From positions 62,001 to 126,000 of the forward strand of contig NZ_JALZWP010000004.1 in assembly GCF_023336755.1 (NCBI RefSeq): DNA of 64,000 nucleotides, written 5' to 3'. The DNA is from Roseinatronobacter domitianus. Its GTDB lineage: Bacteria; Pseudomonadota; Alphaproteobacteria; Rhodobacterales; Rhodobacteraceae. Position numbers and translations under genes: made by a program. Shown one piece after another: positions 9,424 through 17,316 of this stretch. The notes under the pieces were generated by a model. That model was not told the DNA's origin, searched no databases, and was given only the letters and a program-made list of their open reading frames with translations. Numbering within the stretch: position 1 is the stretch's first letter; each line of letters starts with the position of its first letter.

Positions 9424-10161
9424 TTGCGGCTGGGCAGTATTCTGGGCGTTTTGCGGTCGGTGATGATCTATTACAACCCGGCGCTGATGCGGCGGAACCG
9501 GCAGCTATATCAGACATTGATCGTGCCGGGCGACCTGACATTCGACATAGGCGCGCATGTGGGCACACGCGCGCGCGCGCTGCGGCATTGCGGGGCGCGG
9601 GTGGTCGCGTTTGAACCGCAACCGGTTTTCGCCAGTTTCCTGCGGTGGACCTTGCCGCGTGATATCATTTTGGTCGCAGCCGCGCTTGGCAAAACAGAGA
9701 CACGCGCGCAGATGGCCGTATCGCAGCGTCATCCGACAGTGTCATCGCTGCGCGACAGCCTGCCGGACGAAGCACGCACCATGCCCGGTTTCGAACATGT
9801 GCGCTGGGACAGCCGCGCCGAAGTGACGGTAACGACACTTGATGCCATGATCGCGGCGCACGGCGTTCCCCGCTACATCAAGATCGACGTGGAAGGCTAT
9901 GAGGCCGAAGTGCTGGCGGGCCTGAGCCGCCCTGTTAGTCTGGTGTCCTTCGAATACCTGCCGGGCCTGCCGCAAGCCAGCGCAGGAGTGTTGGCGCGCC
10001 TGGCAGAGCTTGGCAGTTACGAATTCAACGTCGTGCGCGGTGAGAATGCCGGGTTCGACTGGCCCGACTGGCGCGACATGGCAAGCCTGCGCAACTGGCT
10101 GGGCCAGCAGGCGCCTGATAGCGGGTCTGGCGACATTTATGCGCGGCTGATCGCTGCCTAG
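9424..10161 (+). CDS. FkbM family methyltransferase
   Basis: 245 residues with SAM motif LTFDIGAHVGTRA (about 37-49) and the family motif YIKIDVEGYEAEVLAG (about 155-170). FkbM-type enzymes O-methylate sugars or natural products. The likely start is the TTG at 9424, eight bases after AGAAGGAA; an ATG at 9463 is the alternative and would shorten the N-terminus by 13 residues. It is divergent from the dehydrogenase operon and convergent, 4 bp apart, with the IMPase-like gene. A role in methylating the glycan made by the flanking loci is plausible but inferred. Confidence 0.75.
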   Translation: MRLGSILGVLRSVMIYYNPALMRRNRQLYQTLIVPGDLTFDIGAHVGTRARALRHCGARVVAFEPQPVFASFLRWTLPRDIILVAAALGKTETRAQMAVSQRHPTVSSLRDSLPDEARTMPGFEHVRWDSRAEVTVTTLDAMIAAHGVPRYIKIDVEGYEAEVLAGLSRPVSLVSFEYLPGLPQASAGVLARLAELGSYEFNVVRGENAGFDWPDWRDMASLRNWLGQQAPDSGSGDIYARLIAA

Positions 10162-10165
10162 TTCC

Positions 10166-10960
10166 TTAGGCGGCGCGCAGCACCTGCGCAAATTGCGCAA
10201 AAACAGAGGGCGTTGCCGTTAGCACCGTGCCGCTGATTTCTGGTGGCAAACCGGGGGTCAGCCCGTTCACCTCTGCCCCTGCCTCGCGCAGCAGGACCAG
10301 CCCGGCGGCAATGTCCCAAGGCTGCAAGCGGCGCTCCCAGAACCCGTCCAGCCGACCGCAGGCCACATAAGCAAGGTCCAGCGCCGCAGCCCCCATACGC
10401 CTTACCCCGGCACAATGCGGGGCAAGTCGGGCGATATCGGCAGCGTGGTCGTCGATATGATCCATGCTGCCAAAGGGAATGCCGGTGCCAAACAGCGCGG
10501 CGCTCAGGCTATCCGTATCTGCCACGCGCATCGGTGCACCATTCAGCCACGCGCCCTGACCTTTGACCGCCGCAAAGATTTCGTCGCGCAGCGGGTCATA
10601 GATAACCCCAAGCGTTCGACTGCCCTTCACCTCCAGCGCGATCGACACCGCCCAATGCCCTATGCCGCGCAAATAATTGGTCGTGCCATCCAGCGGGTCC
10701 ACGATCCAGACATTGGACGCGTCCTGCGGCGGCGTGCCGGTTTCCTCACCCAGCCAATGATCCTGCGGCCCGCAAAGACGCGCACGCAACAGCGCCTCGG
10801 CGCGCAAGTCGGCCTCGGAGACGAAATCTCCGGCCCGCTTCGAACGTGGTGCAAGCCTCTCTTGCCCCTGCCGCAGTTTGACCAACACTCCACCGGCCTC
10901 GCGGGCGGCGGCAATGGCTGTGTCAAGCGCAGGGTGCTTGGGAAAGGCGGCTGCGGTCAT
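10166..10960 (-). CDS. Inositol monophosphatase family protein
   Basis: 264-residue Mg-dependent phosphatase. The metal-binding motifs are GEETGT (about 78), IVDPLDGTTNYLRG (about 93-106) and PWDIAAG (about 212). Family members hydrolyse inositol phosphates, sugar phosphates, 3'-phosphoadenosine phosphates or histidinol phosphate, and the sequence does not decide. The start at 10960 overlaps the stop of the UPF0104 gene as ATGA. It is the last gene of a four-gene operon with a CDP-alcohol phosphatidyltransferase, so a phosphoalcohol or sugar-phosphate substrate fits. Confidence 0.85.
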   Translation of the reverse strand: MTAAAFPKHPALDTAIAAAREAGGVLVKLRQGQERLAPRSKRAGDFVSEADLRAEALLRARLCGPQDHWLGEETGTPPQDASNVWIVDPLDGTTNYLRGIGHWAVSIALEVKGSRTLGVIYDPLRDEIFAAVKGQGAWLNGAPMRVADTDSLSAALFGTGIPFGSMDHIDDHAADIARLAPHCAGVRRMGAAALDLAYVACGRLDGFWERRLQPWDIAAGLVLLREAGAEVNGLTPGLPPEISGTVLTATPSVFAQFAQVLRAA

Positions 10961-11835
10961 GGCTGCACCCGATCGCGCCGCGCGCCCATCAGGCGCAGCG
11001 CCAGAGGCACAAGGCCGCTCAGGGCCGCGACAATGGCGGACAGACCGAATGCGACACTTGCCGCCACAGCTTCTGTCGCGGTTACACCGACGAGCGGCCA
11101 CACTCCGGCAGCCAGCCCTTCGCGCACCCCCCAGCCATTGACTGTCAGGGGCACCAGCATGGCCAGCAAGGTCAGCGGAATGACGAAAAGCGCATCCACA
11201 GGGTCAAGCACCACGCCGACCGCCCGCGCCGCGGCCCAAACGCCCAGCAGGTTACAGGCCAGCACCGCCGCGCTTAGCCCGACTTGCACCGTCATCTGCG
11301 CGCCCCATGCCCGATAGGCCAGCGCACGCCAGCGCCGGGGCGTGAACCGCACCAGCATGACAGAACATGCCGCGCTGCCAAAGCCGATGGCCAGGCCCAC
11401 GGGCATGCCATGACGCACGCCAAGCCACCAGCACAGCCCCGCAAGCCCGGCCAGCAGCAGGGCGATCTGCCCGGCCAGCCGTTCCAGAACCACTGATGCT
11501 GCCGCAGGCCGCCAACCGCCCATCGCCCCACGCGCCCGCGCGGCACGGCCAAGATCGCCCAGCACGCCGCCCGGCAACAGCGTGTTGCCCAAAACCGACA
11601 GGTGGTATTCGGCCACGGCCCAACCAAGCGGGACGGGCGTTCCCAGCGCCTGCGCCGTCACCTGCCACCGCAGCGCCGACAGCCATATCTGCAAGACAAG
11701 CAGCAGCCCGGCCAGCGCGATCCACCCGATCTGGGCGGTGGCCAGCCGTTCCAGCAACAGCGTTGGGCCAGCCAGCCAGATAACCGCTGTCAGCACAGCG
11801 AGCGTGGCAATCATACGCCAGAGCCATGCTCTCAT
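10957..11835 (-). CDS. UPF0104 / lysylphosphatidylglycerol synthase transmembrane-type protein
   Basis: Integral membrane protein of 292 residues with about eight hydrophobic helices. It belongs to the UPF0104 group, which includes the membrane half of MprF and AglD-like proteins. LGNTLLPGGVLGDLGRAARA and LTVNGWGVREGLAAGVW are typical conserved loops. No cytoplasmic aminoacyl-transferase domain is attached, so it is not a complete MprF. Such stand-alone proteins are often found with glycosyltransferases and may act as flippases. Coupled by ATGA overlaps to both neighbours. Confidence 0.78.
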   Translation of the reverse strand: MRAWLWRMIATLAVLTAVIWLAGPTLLLERLATAQIGWIALAGLLLVLQIWLSALRWQVTAQALGTPVPLGWAVAEYHLSVLGNTLLPGGVLGDLGRAARARGAMGGWRPAAASVVLERLAGQIALLLAGLAGLCWWLGVRHGMPVGLAIGFGSAACSVMLVRFTPRRWRALAYRAWGAQMTVQVGLSAAVLACNLLGVWAAARAVGVVLDPVDALFVIPLTLLAMLVPLTVNGWGVREGLAAGVWPLVGVTATEAVAASVAFGLSAIVAALSGLVPLALRLMGARRDRVQP

Positions 11836-13439
11836 GGGGCTGCATCCGTGCTCAGGCGAGTCAGCAGCAGGTCGCGCAGCGCGTCCATTGCCAAGCTGGG
11901 CGTGGCCGGATCGGGCAACATGCCTTGGACCCAGCCCAACCCGTCGAACAGTGCCAGCAAATCGGGCGGGCCAATGACATGCAAGGGCACGTCAAACCCG
12001 TCCACGCCGGACACAAAGCGCGCCGGTTCATGATCGCCCATGACCACGATCAGGGGCGCTGTATCACCCTGTCGCGCGGCCCAGTCCCCAACCGTTTCAA
12101 GGCTGTAGTCGGTGGCCTGCCGGAACTGGTCGCGCACCCGGTCATGATCGCGCCAGACCACCTCTGGCGGGTCGCCCGACAAGGCCCATGGGTCAAAGAT
12201 GCGCCCGTCGCCAAGTGCATCCCACGGCAAAAGCTGCGGCACCGGCACCCAAGGCGCATGGGACGACACAAGCGCGATCTGCGCGACCAGCGGCGCACGG
12301 TCCGGGCGTGATTGCTCCAGCCGCTCGAATGCGGTCAGTGTAAACTGATCCGGCATCGTCACCCAGTTGAACGGTTGCCCCCGATAGCCCAGATCATCGG
12401 CGTTATAGATCGCATCGAACCCGAAATAGCGTCCTTCCGGCCACGGCAGCACATGCGCCGGCATGATTGCCACGGTGCGGCGCCCGGCCTGCGCGGCAAA
12501 GTGAAACAAGGTGCGGCGCGGGCTGGCCAAAAGCGCGCGGTAGCGCGATTGCGTGTCCAGCCACAGGCCCGACGCGACGGACCCATGCGTCAGCCAGCTT
12601 TGCCCGCCCACCATGGGCGCGCGCGCCCAGCCAGAGCGGATGGCCAACCCGGCTTGGCCGATCTTGGCTTCGGCGCGGCGCAGGGTCGCGCGATGGGTCG
12701 GGGCATAGAGCGGGTTCTCATGGCTGGAACGGCCGTAACTCTCGACAAAAATCAGGACCATGTCGCGCGTGCCAAGGCGTTCTAGGCCTGGCTCAATCTG
12801 CACCATCGGATCGTTTTGCGAGGCGGTCACAAAACGCGCAAGATCGCGCCGCGCGACAATGGCGTGCTCGACACGTTCCAGACCGACCCGCGCGGTAAAG
12901 GCGGCACCCGGCGGGCGCAGCTCTTGGGGCAAGGTCCATGCGCCGCGCGCGGCGCCGATCTCTGCGACAGCAACAATAGCGGTCACGGGCACCAGGGCAC
13001 CGGCCAGCACGCGCGCAGGCTTGGGCATTTGCACGCGGGCCAGCACACCCGTCGCCCACCACAACAGCCAGCCCAGCGCGCCCAGGCCCAGCACAATCGC
13101 CACAAGAGCCAGCCATGACAGAAAACCCCCAAGGCTGCCTTGGGCCAACATCCATGCGGCAGGCAGCAGGTGGTAATCGACCACCAGATTGAAGCCCCTG
13201 TTGAACGCCGTAAAGGTCGCAAAATCGGCCAGTTTCAGCACCGCGATTGTCCAGATCGCGGCAACCAACAGGATGCGCAGCGCAATCCCTGCCCTACCCG
13301 GACCAAAGGCCAGTAGCGCCGCCACGATCACCGGTAATTCCAAAGGGAAAACCGCCAAAGCGCCCCATGTCATCGCTTGCGGATGGTTGGGCTGGATCAG
13401 AACCAAAAACAGGATGGCCAGGGCGGCAACGCGTGTCAT
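11832..13439 (-). CDS. Membrane-anchored alkaline-phosphatase/sulfatase superfamily protein (OpgB/LTA synthase-like)
   Basis: 535 residues: roughly the first 180 contain four or five membrane helices, the rest is a periplasmic alkaline phosphatase-superfamily domain. Features are MVLIFVESYGRSSHENPLYA after the membrane part, a candidate nucleophile Thr or Ser in GGQSWLTHGSVAS, and the metal motif VMGDHEP near residue 455. This arrangement is that of phosphoglycerol or phosphoethanolamine transferases (OpgB, OpgE, LtaS, EptA). An OpgH and an OpgG/OpgD homologue lie in the divergent operon, so decoration of a periplasmic glucan with a phospho-substituent is likely. Donor and product are inferred. 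Confidence 0.75.
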   Translation of the reverse strand: MTRVAALAILFLVLIQPNHPQAMTWGALAVFPLELPVIVAALLAFGPGRAGIALRILLVAAIWTIAVLKLADFATFTAFNRGFNLVVDYHLLPAAWMLAQGSLGGFLSWLALVAIVLGLGALGWLLWWATGVLARVQMPKPARVLAGALVPVTAIVAVAEIGAARGAWTLPQELRPPGAAFTARVGLERVEHAIVARRDLARFVTASQNDPMVQIEPGLERLGTRDMVLIFVESYGRSSHENPLYAPTHRATLRRAEAKIGQAGLAIRSGWARAPMVGGQSWLTHGSVASGLWLDTQSRYRALLASPRRTLFHFAAQAGRRTVAIMPAHVLPWPEGRYFGFDAIYNADDLGYRGQPFNWVTMPDQFTLTAFERLEQSRPDRAPLVAQIALVSSHAPWVPVPQLLPWDALGDGRIFDPWALSGDPPEVVWRDHDRVRDQFRQATDYSLETVGDWAARQGDTAPLIVVMGDHEPARFVSGVDGFDVPLHVIGPPDLLALFDGLGWVQGMLPDPATPSLAMDALRDLLLTRLSTDAAP

Positions 13440-14200
13440 CCCGGCGCATCCGCCTGCGCGCGAAGTGCCCGGATGTCATACAGGAACGAGGCCAGCACGA
13501 CACACAAGATCGTCAAGCCCACGCCCTGCGCCAAAGCGCCTTCCAGCATTGGCATAAGCAGACAGACCTGCCCCCCCATCTGAACCCCGGCCACCACGCG
13601 GCGGCGCTGCGAGGGGCCCAATGGGGCGTGCATCCACGGCCAGATATGCCCGGCCAACAGGAATGCCGGGCGCATCAGGCCCAACACCAGAAACCACGGG
13701 CCGACCTTGCCCAATGCAACCGCCAGCGCCGCCATCACAAGCGCAAAGGCCACATCGGTTTCCACATCCAGCCGCGCCCCGAAGCGCGATGAAAGCCCGG
13801 CGCGGCGCGCGGCCCATCCGTCGACCCCGTCAAGTGCAAGGACACAGGCCGCCAGTCCGGCCAGCAGGTATCCCAGCACGGTCAGCGTTTCGGGGACAAT
13901 CAGCAACCCGGCCAGCGCCGCAATCGCCGCGCCGCGCAGCAGCGTGACGATATTGCACAAACCCAGGCGAGAATGCGGGTAGGACAGCCGCCGCAAGCCG
14001 TGCAGCGCCAACCCGCCCGCAAGCACCATCATAAAGCCCGCCAGCAACGCCGCCGCCATGGCGTGTTCTGCACCGGCATGGCTGGCAAGCCCGAAGGCGC
14101 CGACACCGGCAAGCGGCAAGCTTGCGCCAACCACAACCCACGCCTGCCGCATGGCTTGCGGGGCAACGGGCGGTGCTAATGGTGTGTCGCTGTGCATCAT
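13436..14200 (-). CDS. CDP-alcohol phosphatidyltransferase
   Basis: Inner-membrane enzyme of 254 residues with about six helices. The full catalytic signature D-x2-DG-x2-AR-x8-G-x3-D-x3-D is present in the stretch starting DGVDGWAARR and ending LDVETD (about residues 122-147). Family members transfer a phosphoalcohol from a CDP-linked donor to an alcohol acceptor. The start at 14200 is the first of two adjacent ATGs behind TTGGGGAC. First gene of the minus-strand operon, overlapping the sulfatase-fold gene as ATGA. Its product may be the lipid or phosphoalcohol donor for that enzyme; the specific alcohol cannot be read. Confidence 0.85.
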   Translation of the reverse strand: MMHSDTPLAPPVAPQAMRQAWVVVGASLPLAGVGAFGLASHAGAEHAMAAALLAGFMMVLAGGLALHGLRRLSYPHSRLGLCNIVTLLRGAAIAALAGLLIVPETLTVLGYLLAGLAACVLALDGVDGWAARRAGLSSRFGARLDVETDVAFALVMAALAVALGKVGPWFLVLGLMRPAFLLAGHIWPWMHAPLGPSQRRRVVAGVQMGGQVCLLMPMLEGALAQGVGLTILCVVLASFLYDIRALRAQADAPG

Positions 14201-14341
14201 GTCCCCAAGAGTTAGCACGCCATCGCAAGGTTCAATCCCGATCTTGCGTGGTTTTTGCCTGCTCACGCGAGTTTGCTTTTACCGGGTGCGCTCTAACTTC
14301 TACCGTTAGCTGCGTCCAACCCGGCATTGCAAAGGGCATGT

Positions 14342-14905
14342 ATGACCTCTTCAACCACCAAACCGACCCGATATGCCGCCACAACCCGCGCCTTGCATTG
14401 GATCGTGGCGCTGATGGTGCTGGCCACCATTCCGGTCGGGGTTATCATGCTGCAAGACGGCCTGTCGCGCGATCTGCGCAACACGCTGTTCATCCTGCAT
14501 AAAAATGGTGGGGTCATTATATTGCTGCTGGTGGTCCTGCGGCTGGGTTGGCGCGCGCGCAACCCCGCGCCGCCCTTGCCCGACAGCGTGCCGCCGCTGC
14601 AAGCGCGCATCGCCCATCTGGCGCATGGCGCGCTTTATGCGCTGCTGCTGGTTATGGCACTCAGTGGGTATGTCCGCGTCCGTGCTGGGGGCTTTCCGGT
14701 TGAAATGCTCGATGCTATCGGAATGCCGGGCTTGGTGCCGCGCTCGGATTCCTTGGCGGAAACGGCGAAATGGGTTCACGCCACGGCGCGCTTTGCGCTG
14801 GTGGCGCTGATCCTGGCGCATATCGCGGCAGGGCTGAACCATCTGCGCAAACGGGATGGCGTTTTCGAGCGGATCTGGCCACCTTTCGGGCGTGGCCGGG
14901 TATGA
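14342..14905 (+). CDS. Cytochrome b561
   Basis: 187-residue inner-membrane cytochrome with four helices and haem-ligand histidines in RALHWIVAL, FILHKNGG, AHGALYALLL and LAHIAAGLNHL. Bacterial b561 proteins move electrons from quinol, some acting as superoxide:quinone oxidoreductases. The ATG at 14342 follows AAAGGG at suitable distance. Its stop overlaps the ATG of the opgH-like gene. Why an electron-transfer protein is coupled to glucan synthesis is not apparent. Confidence 0.88.
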   Translation: MTSSTTKPTRYAATTRALHWIVALMVLATIPVGVIMLQDGLSRDLRNTLFILHKNGGVIILLLVVLRLGWRARNPAPPLPDSVPPLQARIAHLAHGALYALLLVMALSGYVRVRAGGFPVEMLDAIGMPGLVPRSDSLAETAKWVHATARFALVALILAHIAAGLNHLRKRDGVFERIWPPFGRGRV

Positions 14906-17316
14906 GCCGCACCTTCTGGCCGGTTGCCATTGCGTTGGCCCTCGCCTCTGGCCTGTCTGCACTGTTCTGGACGGGAATCGACCATCCCACCACAGCGCCC
15001 GCGCTGGCCGCAGCGGTGCTGGTCCTGTTCTCTGTCAACGCGCTTGCGCTTGCTGCGGCGGCGGTGACAGCCGTTATGGGCGTGCCTCGACCTGCCGCGC
15101 CGACAGGGCATAGCGCCATCCCAAGGGACCGCTGCGCTATTCTTTGGCTGATATGCGGCGAACCCCCAGAGCCTTTGGCAGTGCGCGCCAGAGAATTGGT
15201 AAAAGCCTTGAAAGACCGCCCCGAAGGCGCGAACACGCAGGTTTTCATCCTGTCAGACACGACCGATGCCGACGCAGTCGCCAACGAGCAGGCGCTATTC
15301 GCCGCATTACCGGGCGTTATCTACCGCAACCGCACTGCGCCCGACGGTCGCAAACCGGGCAATCTGCGCAACTGGCTGGAGCATTACGGCGCAGAGTTCG
15401 ACACGATGCTGGTGCTGGACGCCGATAGCAGCTTTACCGCCGAGCGCTTGGCCCAGATGCGCCAGACCATGGCGCAAGAGCCGCGCTTGGCGCTGCTGCA
15501 AGCCGGTATCGCGCTGCGCCCCGGTTCCAGCCGACTTGCGCGGTTGCAACGTCTGTCGGTGCGGATGACGGGACCGGTCTTTACCAGCGGGCTGGCACGG
15601 CTCAGCGGAGCCTGCGGCAATTATTGGGGGCATAACGCGCTGCTGAGGGTAGAGGCCTTTCGCGCTGTGGCCGACCTGCCCGCCTTGCCGGGACGTCCCC
15701 CATTCGGCGGGCCGATCCTGAGCCATGACTTCATCGAAGCCGCCTATCTGCGTGCCGCTGGCTGGGACTTGCGCATCTGCCCCGCCATGCTTGGCAGTGC
15801 CGAAGATGCGCCGACGACCACAGCCGCCTATACCCGTCGCGACCGCCGCTGGGCGCAAGGCAACCTGCAACATCTGCGATTGATCGGCGCGCGGGGGCTG
15901 CATCCGGGAAGTCGCCTGCATCTGTTGGCCGGAATTCAATCCTACATCTCTGCCCCGATCTGGCTGGCTTTGGTGCTGTTGCTTGGGTCCGGCGCGGTCC
16001 ATGCACGGCCCGAGGCCTGGGTCGCATTGGCCGCAACGCTCACTGTGTTGCTGGTGCCAAAACTGGCCGGGCTGGCGCGGTTGCGCCGCCAGATCGCGCG
16101 CCGCCCCGGCCCGGTGTTGCGGGGCTTTGGGGCAGAACTGGTGCTTTCCACCGTCATCGCCCCCATCTGGATGCTGCGGCGCGCCGGTCATGTGCTGTCG
16201 GTGCTGGCCGGGCGCGATGGCGGTTGGCAACCCTCTGGGGCGGCACTTGCGCCCAGTGGCAAGGCCGGTCGCGGCGCGCAAATTGCAGGGCTGGCAATTC
16301 TGCTCGCGGTGATCTTTCCGCAAGCGCTGCTGGCATCTGCCGCCAGTGCGGTCTTGTCGGCGGCGATGGTGCTGCCCGTGGTAGGACCGCTGCTTGCCGC
16401 GCCATGGCTTCTGGCGTGGCTCGATGATCTGGCACGACCCAACCATGTCGCAGCCTATTACGATGCCAGCACGAAGCGCTTTCTGGCCGTGGGTGGCAGC
16501 GGCGGGGCGCTGGCCATTCATCGCCCGCTTTGGGCAGATGGAGTGGGCACCTCGGAACAGGCTGCGGCCCATGTCAACACGCTGATCGCCGAGGCCACAG
16601 AGCGGATGCTGGGGCACCCGCCGGAACACTTGTGCGACCTTGGCTGCGGCGTGGGCGGCACCGTGTTCCACCTGGCGCACCTGTGGCCAGAGGCGCGGTT
16701 CTCTGGCCTGACGCTAAGTGCGGAACAGGTGCGGCTGGCCCGAAGCCATGCCCGCGCACAGGGGCTGTCCGATCGCTGCCATTTCCTGCAAGCCGATTTC
16801 ACACTTCATGCCAGCCTGCACAAGGCAGAGGTGGCCATCGCCGTCGAAAGCCATGTCCACGCGCCCAGCGCAAAAGCCTTTTTAACCGCCGCGCTTGACC
16901 ATCTGGCGCCCGGTGGCGTGCTGGTGCTGGTTGACGATATGCTGGCCGAAGAGCGCACCTTGCCGCCCCGCCACGCGCGGCTGATCGACAGCTTTCGCAA
17001 GGGCTGGCGCTTGGGCCATGTCAGCGCGCGCGGTCAGATCGCCGCGCAAGCCGAAGCGCTGGGCTATGCCGTGCTTGCCGAGCGCGATCTGAGTGCATTT
17101 CTGCATTTGACACGCTGGCGGGACCGCGCCTTGCGCGTGGTCGGGCCGATGGCAGAGCGGTTCGGGCTGCACCATCGACCGCTTTTCGCCAATATGATCG
17201 GTGGCAATGCGCTGACCGAAGCCTATCGCCACGGGCTGATGCGCTACACGCTGCTGGTGCTGCGCGCCCCACACGCCGCGCGCCTGCCGGATGATCGTTC
17301 GGAAACTGCGGCATGA
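14902..17316 (+). CDS. OpgH-type glucan glucosyltransferase fused to a C-terminal SAM methyltransferase
   Basis: 804 residues. Two N-terminal helices are followed by a GT2 domain with LVLDADSS (about D173/D175), GGPILSHDFIEAAYLRAAGW and RRDRRWAQGNLQH (about 312-324), then further membrane helices to about 500. This matches OpgH/MdoH, which polymerises and exports the beta-1,2-linked backbone of osmoregulated periplasmic glucans from UDP-glucose. From about 550 to the end there is an unrelated class I methyltransferase with LCDLGCGVGG (about 577) and GLTLSAEQ, resembling cyclopropane-synthase/small-molecule types. E. coli OpgH has no such domain. The start overlaps the cytochrome stop (ATGA). 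The methylation target is unknown. Confidence 0.85.
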   Translation: MSRTFWPVAIALALASGLSALFWTGIDHPTTAPALAAAVLVLFSVNALALAAAAVTAVMGVPRPAAPTGHSAIPRDRCAILWLICGEPPEPLAVRARELVKALKDRPEGANTQVFILSDTTDADAVANEQALFAALPGVIYRNRTAPDGRKPGNLRNWLEHYGAEFDTMLVLDADSSFTAERLAQMRQTMAQEPRLALLQAGIALRPGSSRLARLQRLSVRMTGPVFTSGLARLSGACGNYWGHNALLRVEAFRAVADLPALPGRPPFGGPILSHDFIEAAYLRAAGWDLRICPAMLGSAEDAPTTTAAYTRRDRRWAQGNLQHLRLIGARGLHPGSRLHLLAGIQSYISAPIWLALVLLLGSGAVHARPEAWVALAATLTVLLVPKLAGLARLRRQIARRPGPVLRGFGAELVLSTVIAPIWMLRRAGHVLSVLAGRDGGWQPSGAALAPSGKAGRGAQIAGLAILLAVIFPQALLASAASAVLSAAMVLPVVGPLLAAPWLLAWLDDLARPNHVAAYYDASTKRFLAVGGSGGALAIHRPLWADGVGTSEQAAAHVNTLIAEATERMLGHPPEHLCDLGCGVGGTVFHLAHLWPEARFSGLTLSAEQVRLARSHARAQGLSDRCHFLQADFTLHASLHKAEVAIAVESHVHAPSAKAFLTAALDHLAPGGVLVLVDDMLAEERTLPPRHARLIDSFRKGWRLGHVSARGQIAAQAEALGYAVLAERDLSAFLHLTRWRDRALRVVGPMAERFGLHHRPLFANMIGGNALTEAYRHGLMRYTLLVLRAPHAARLPDDRSETAA

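Noticed and set aside
9560-9582. Alternating GC run (possible Z-DNA or repeat)
   Set aside because: It lies inside the FkbM coding frame and is explained by Arg/Ala codons.
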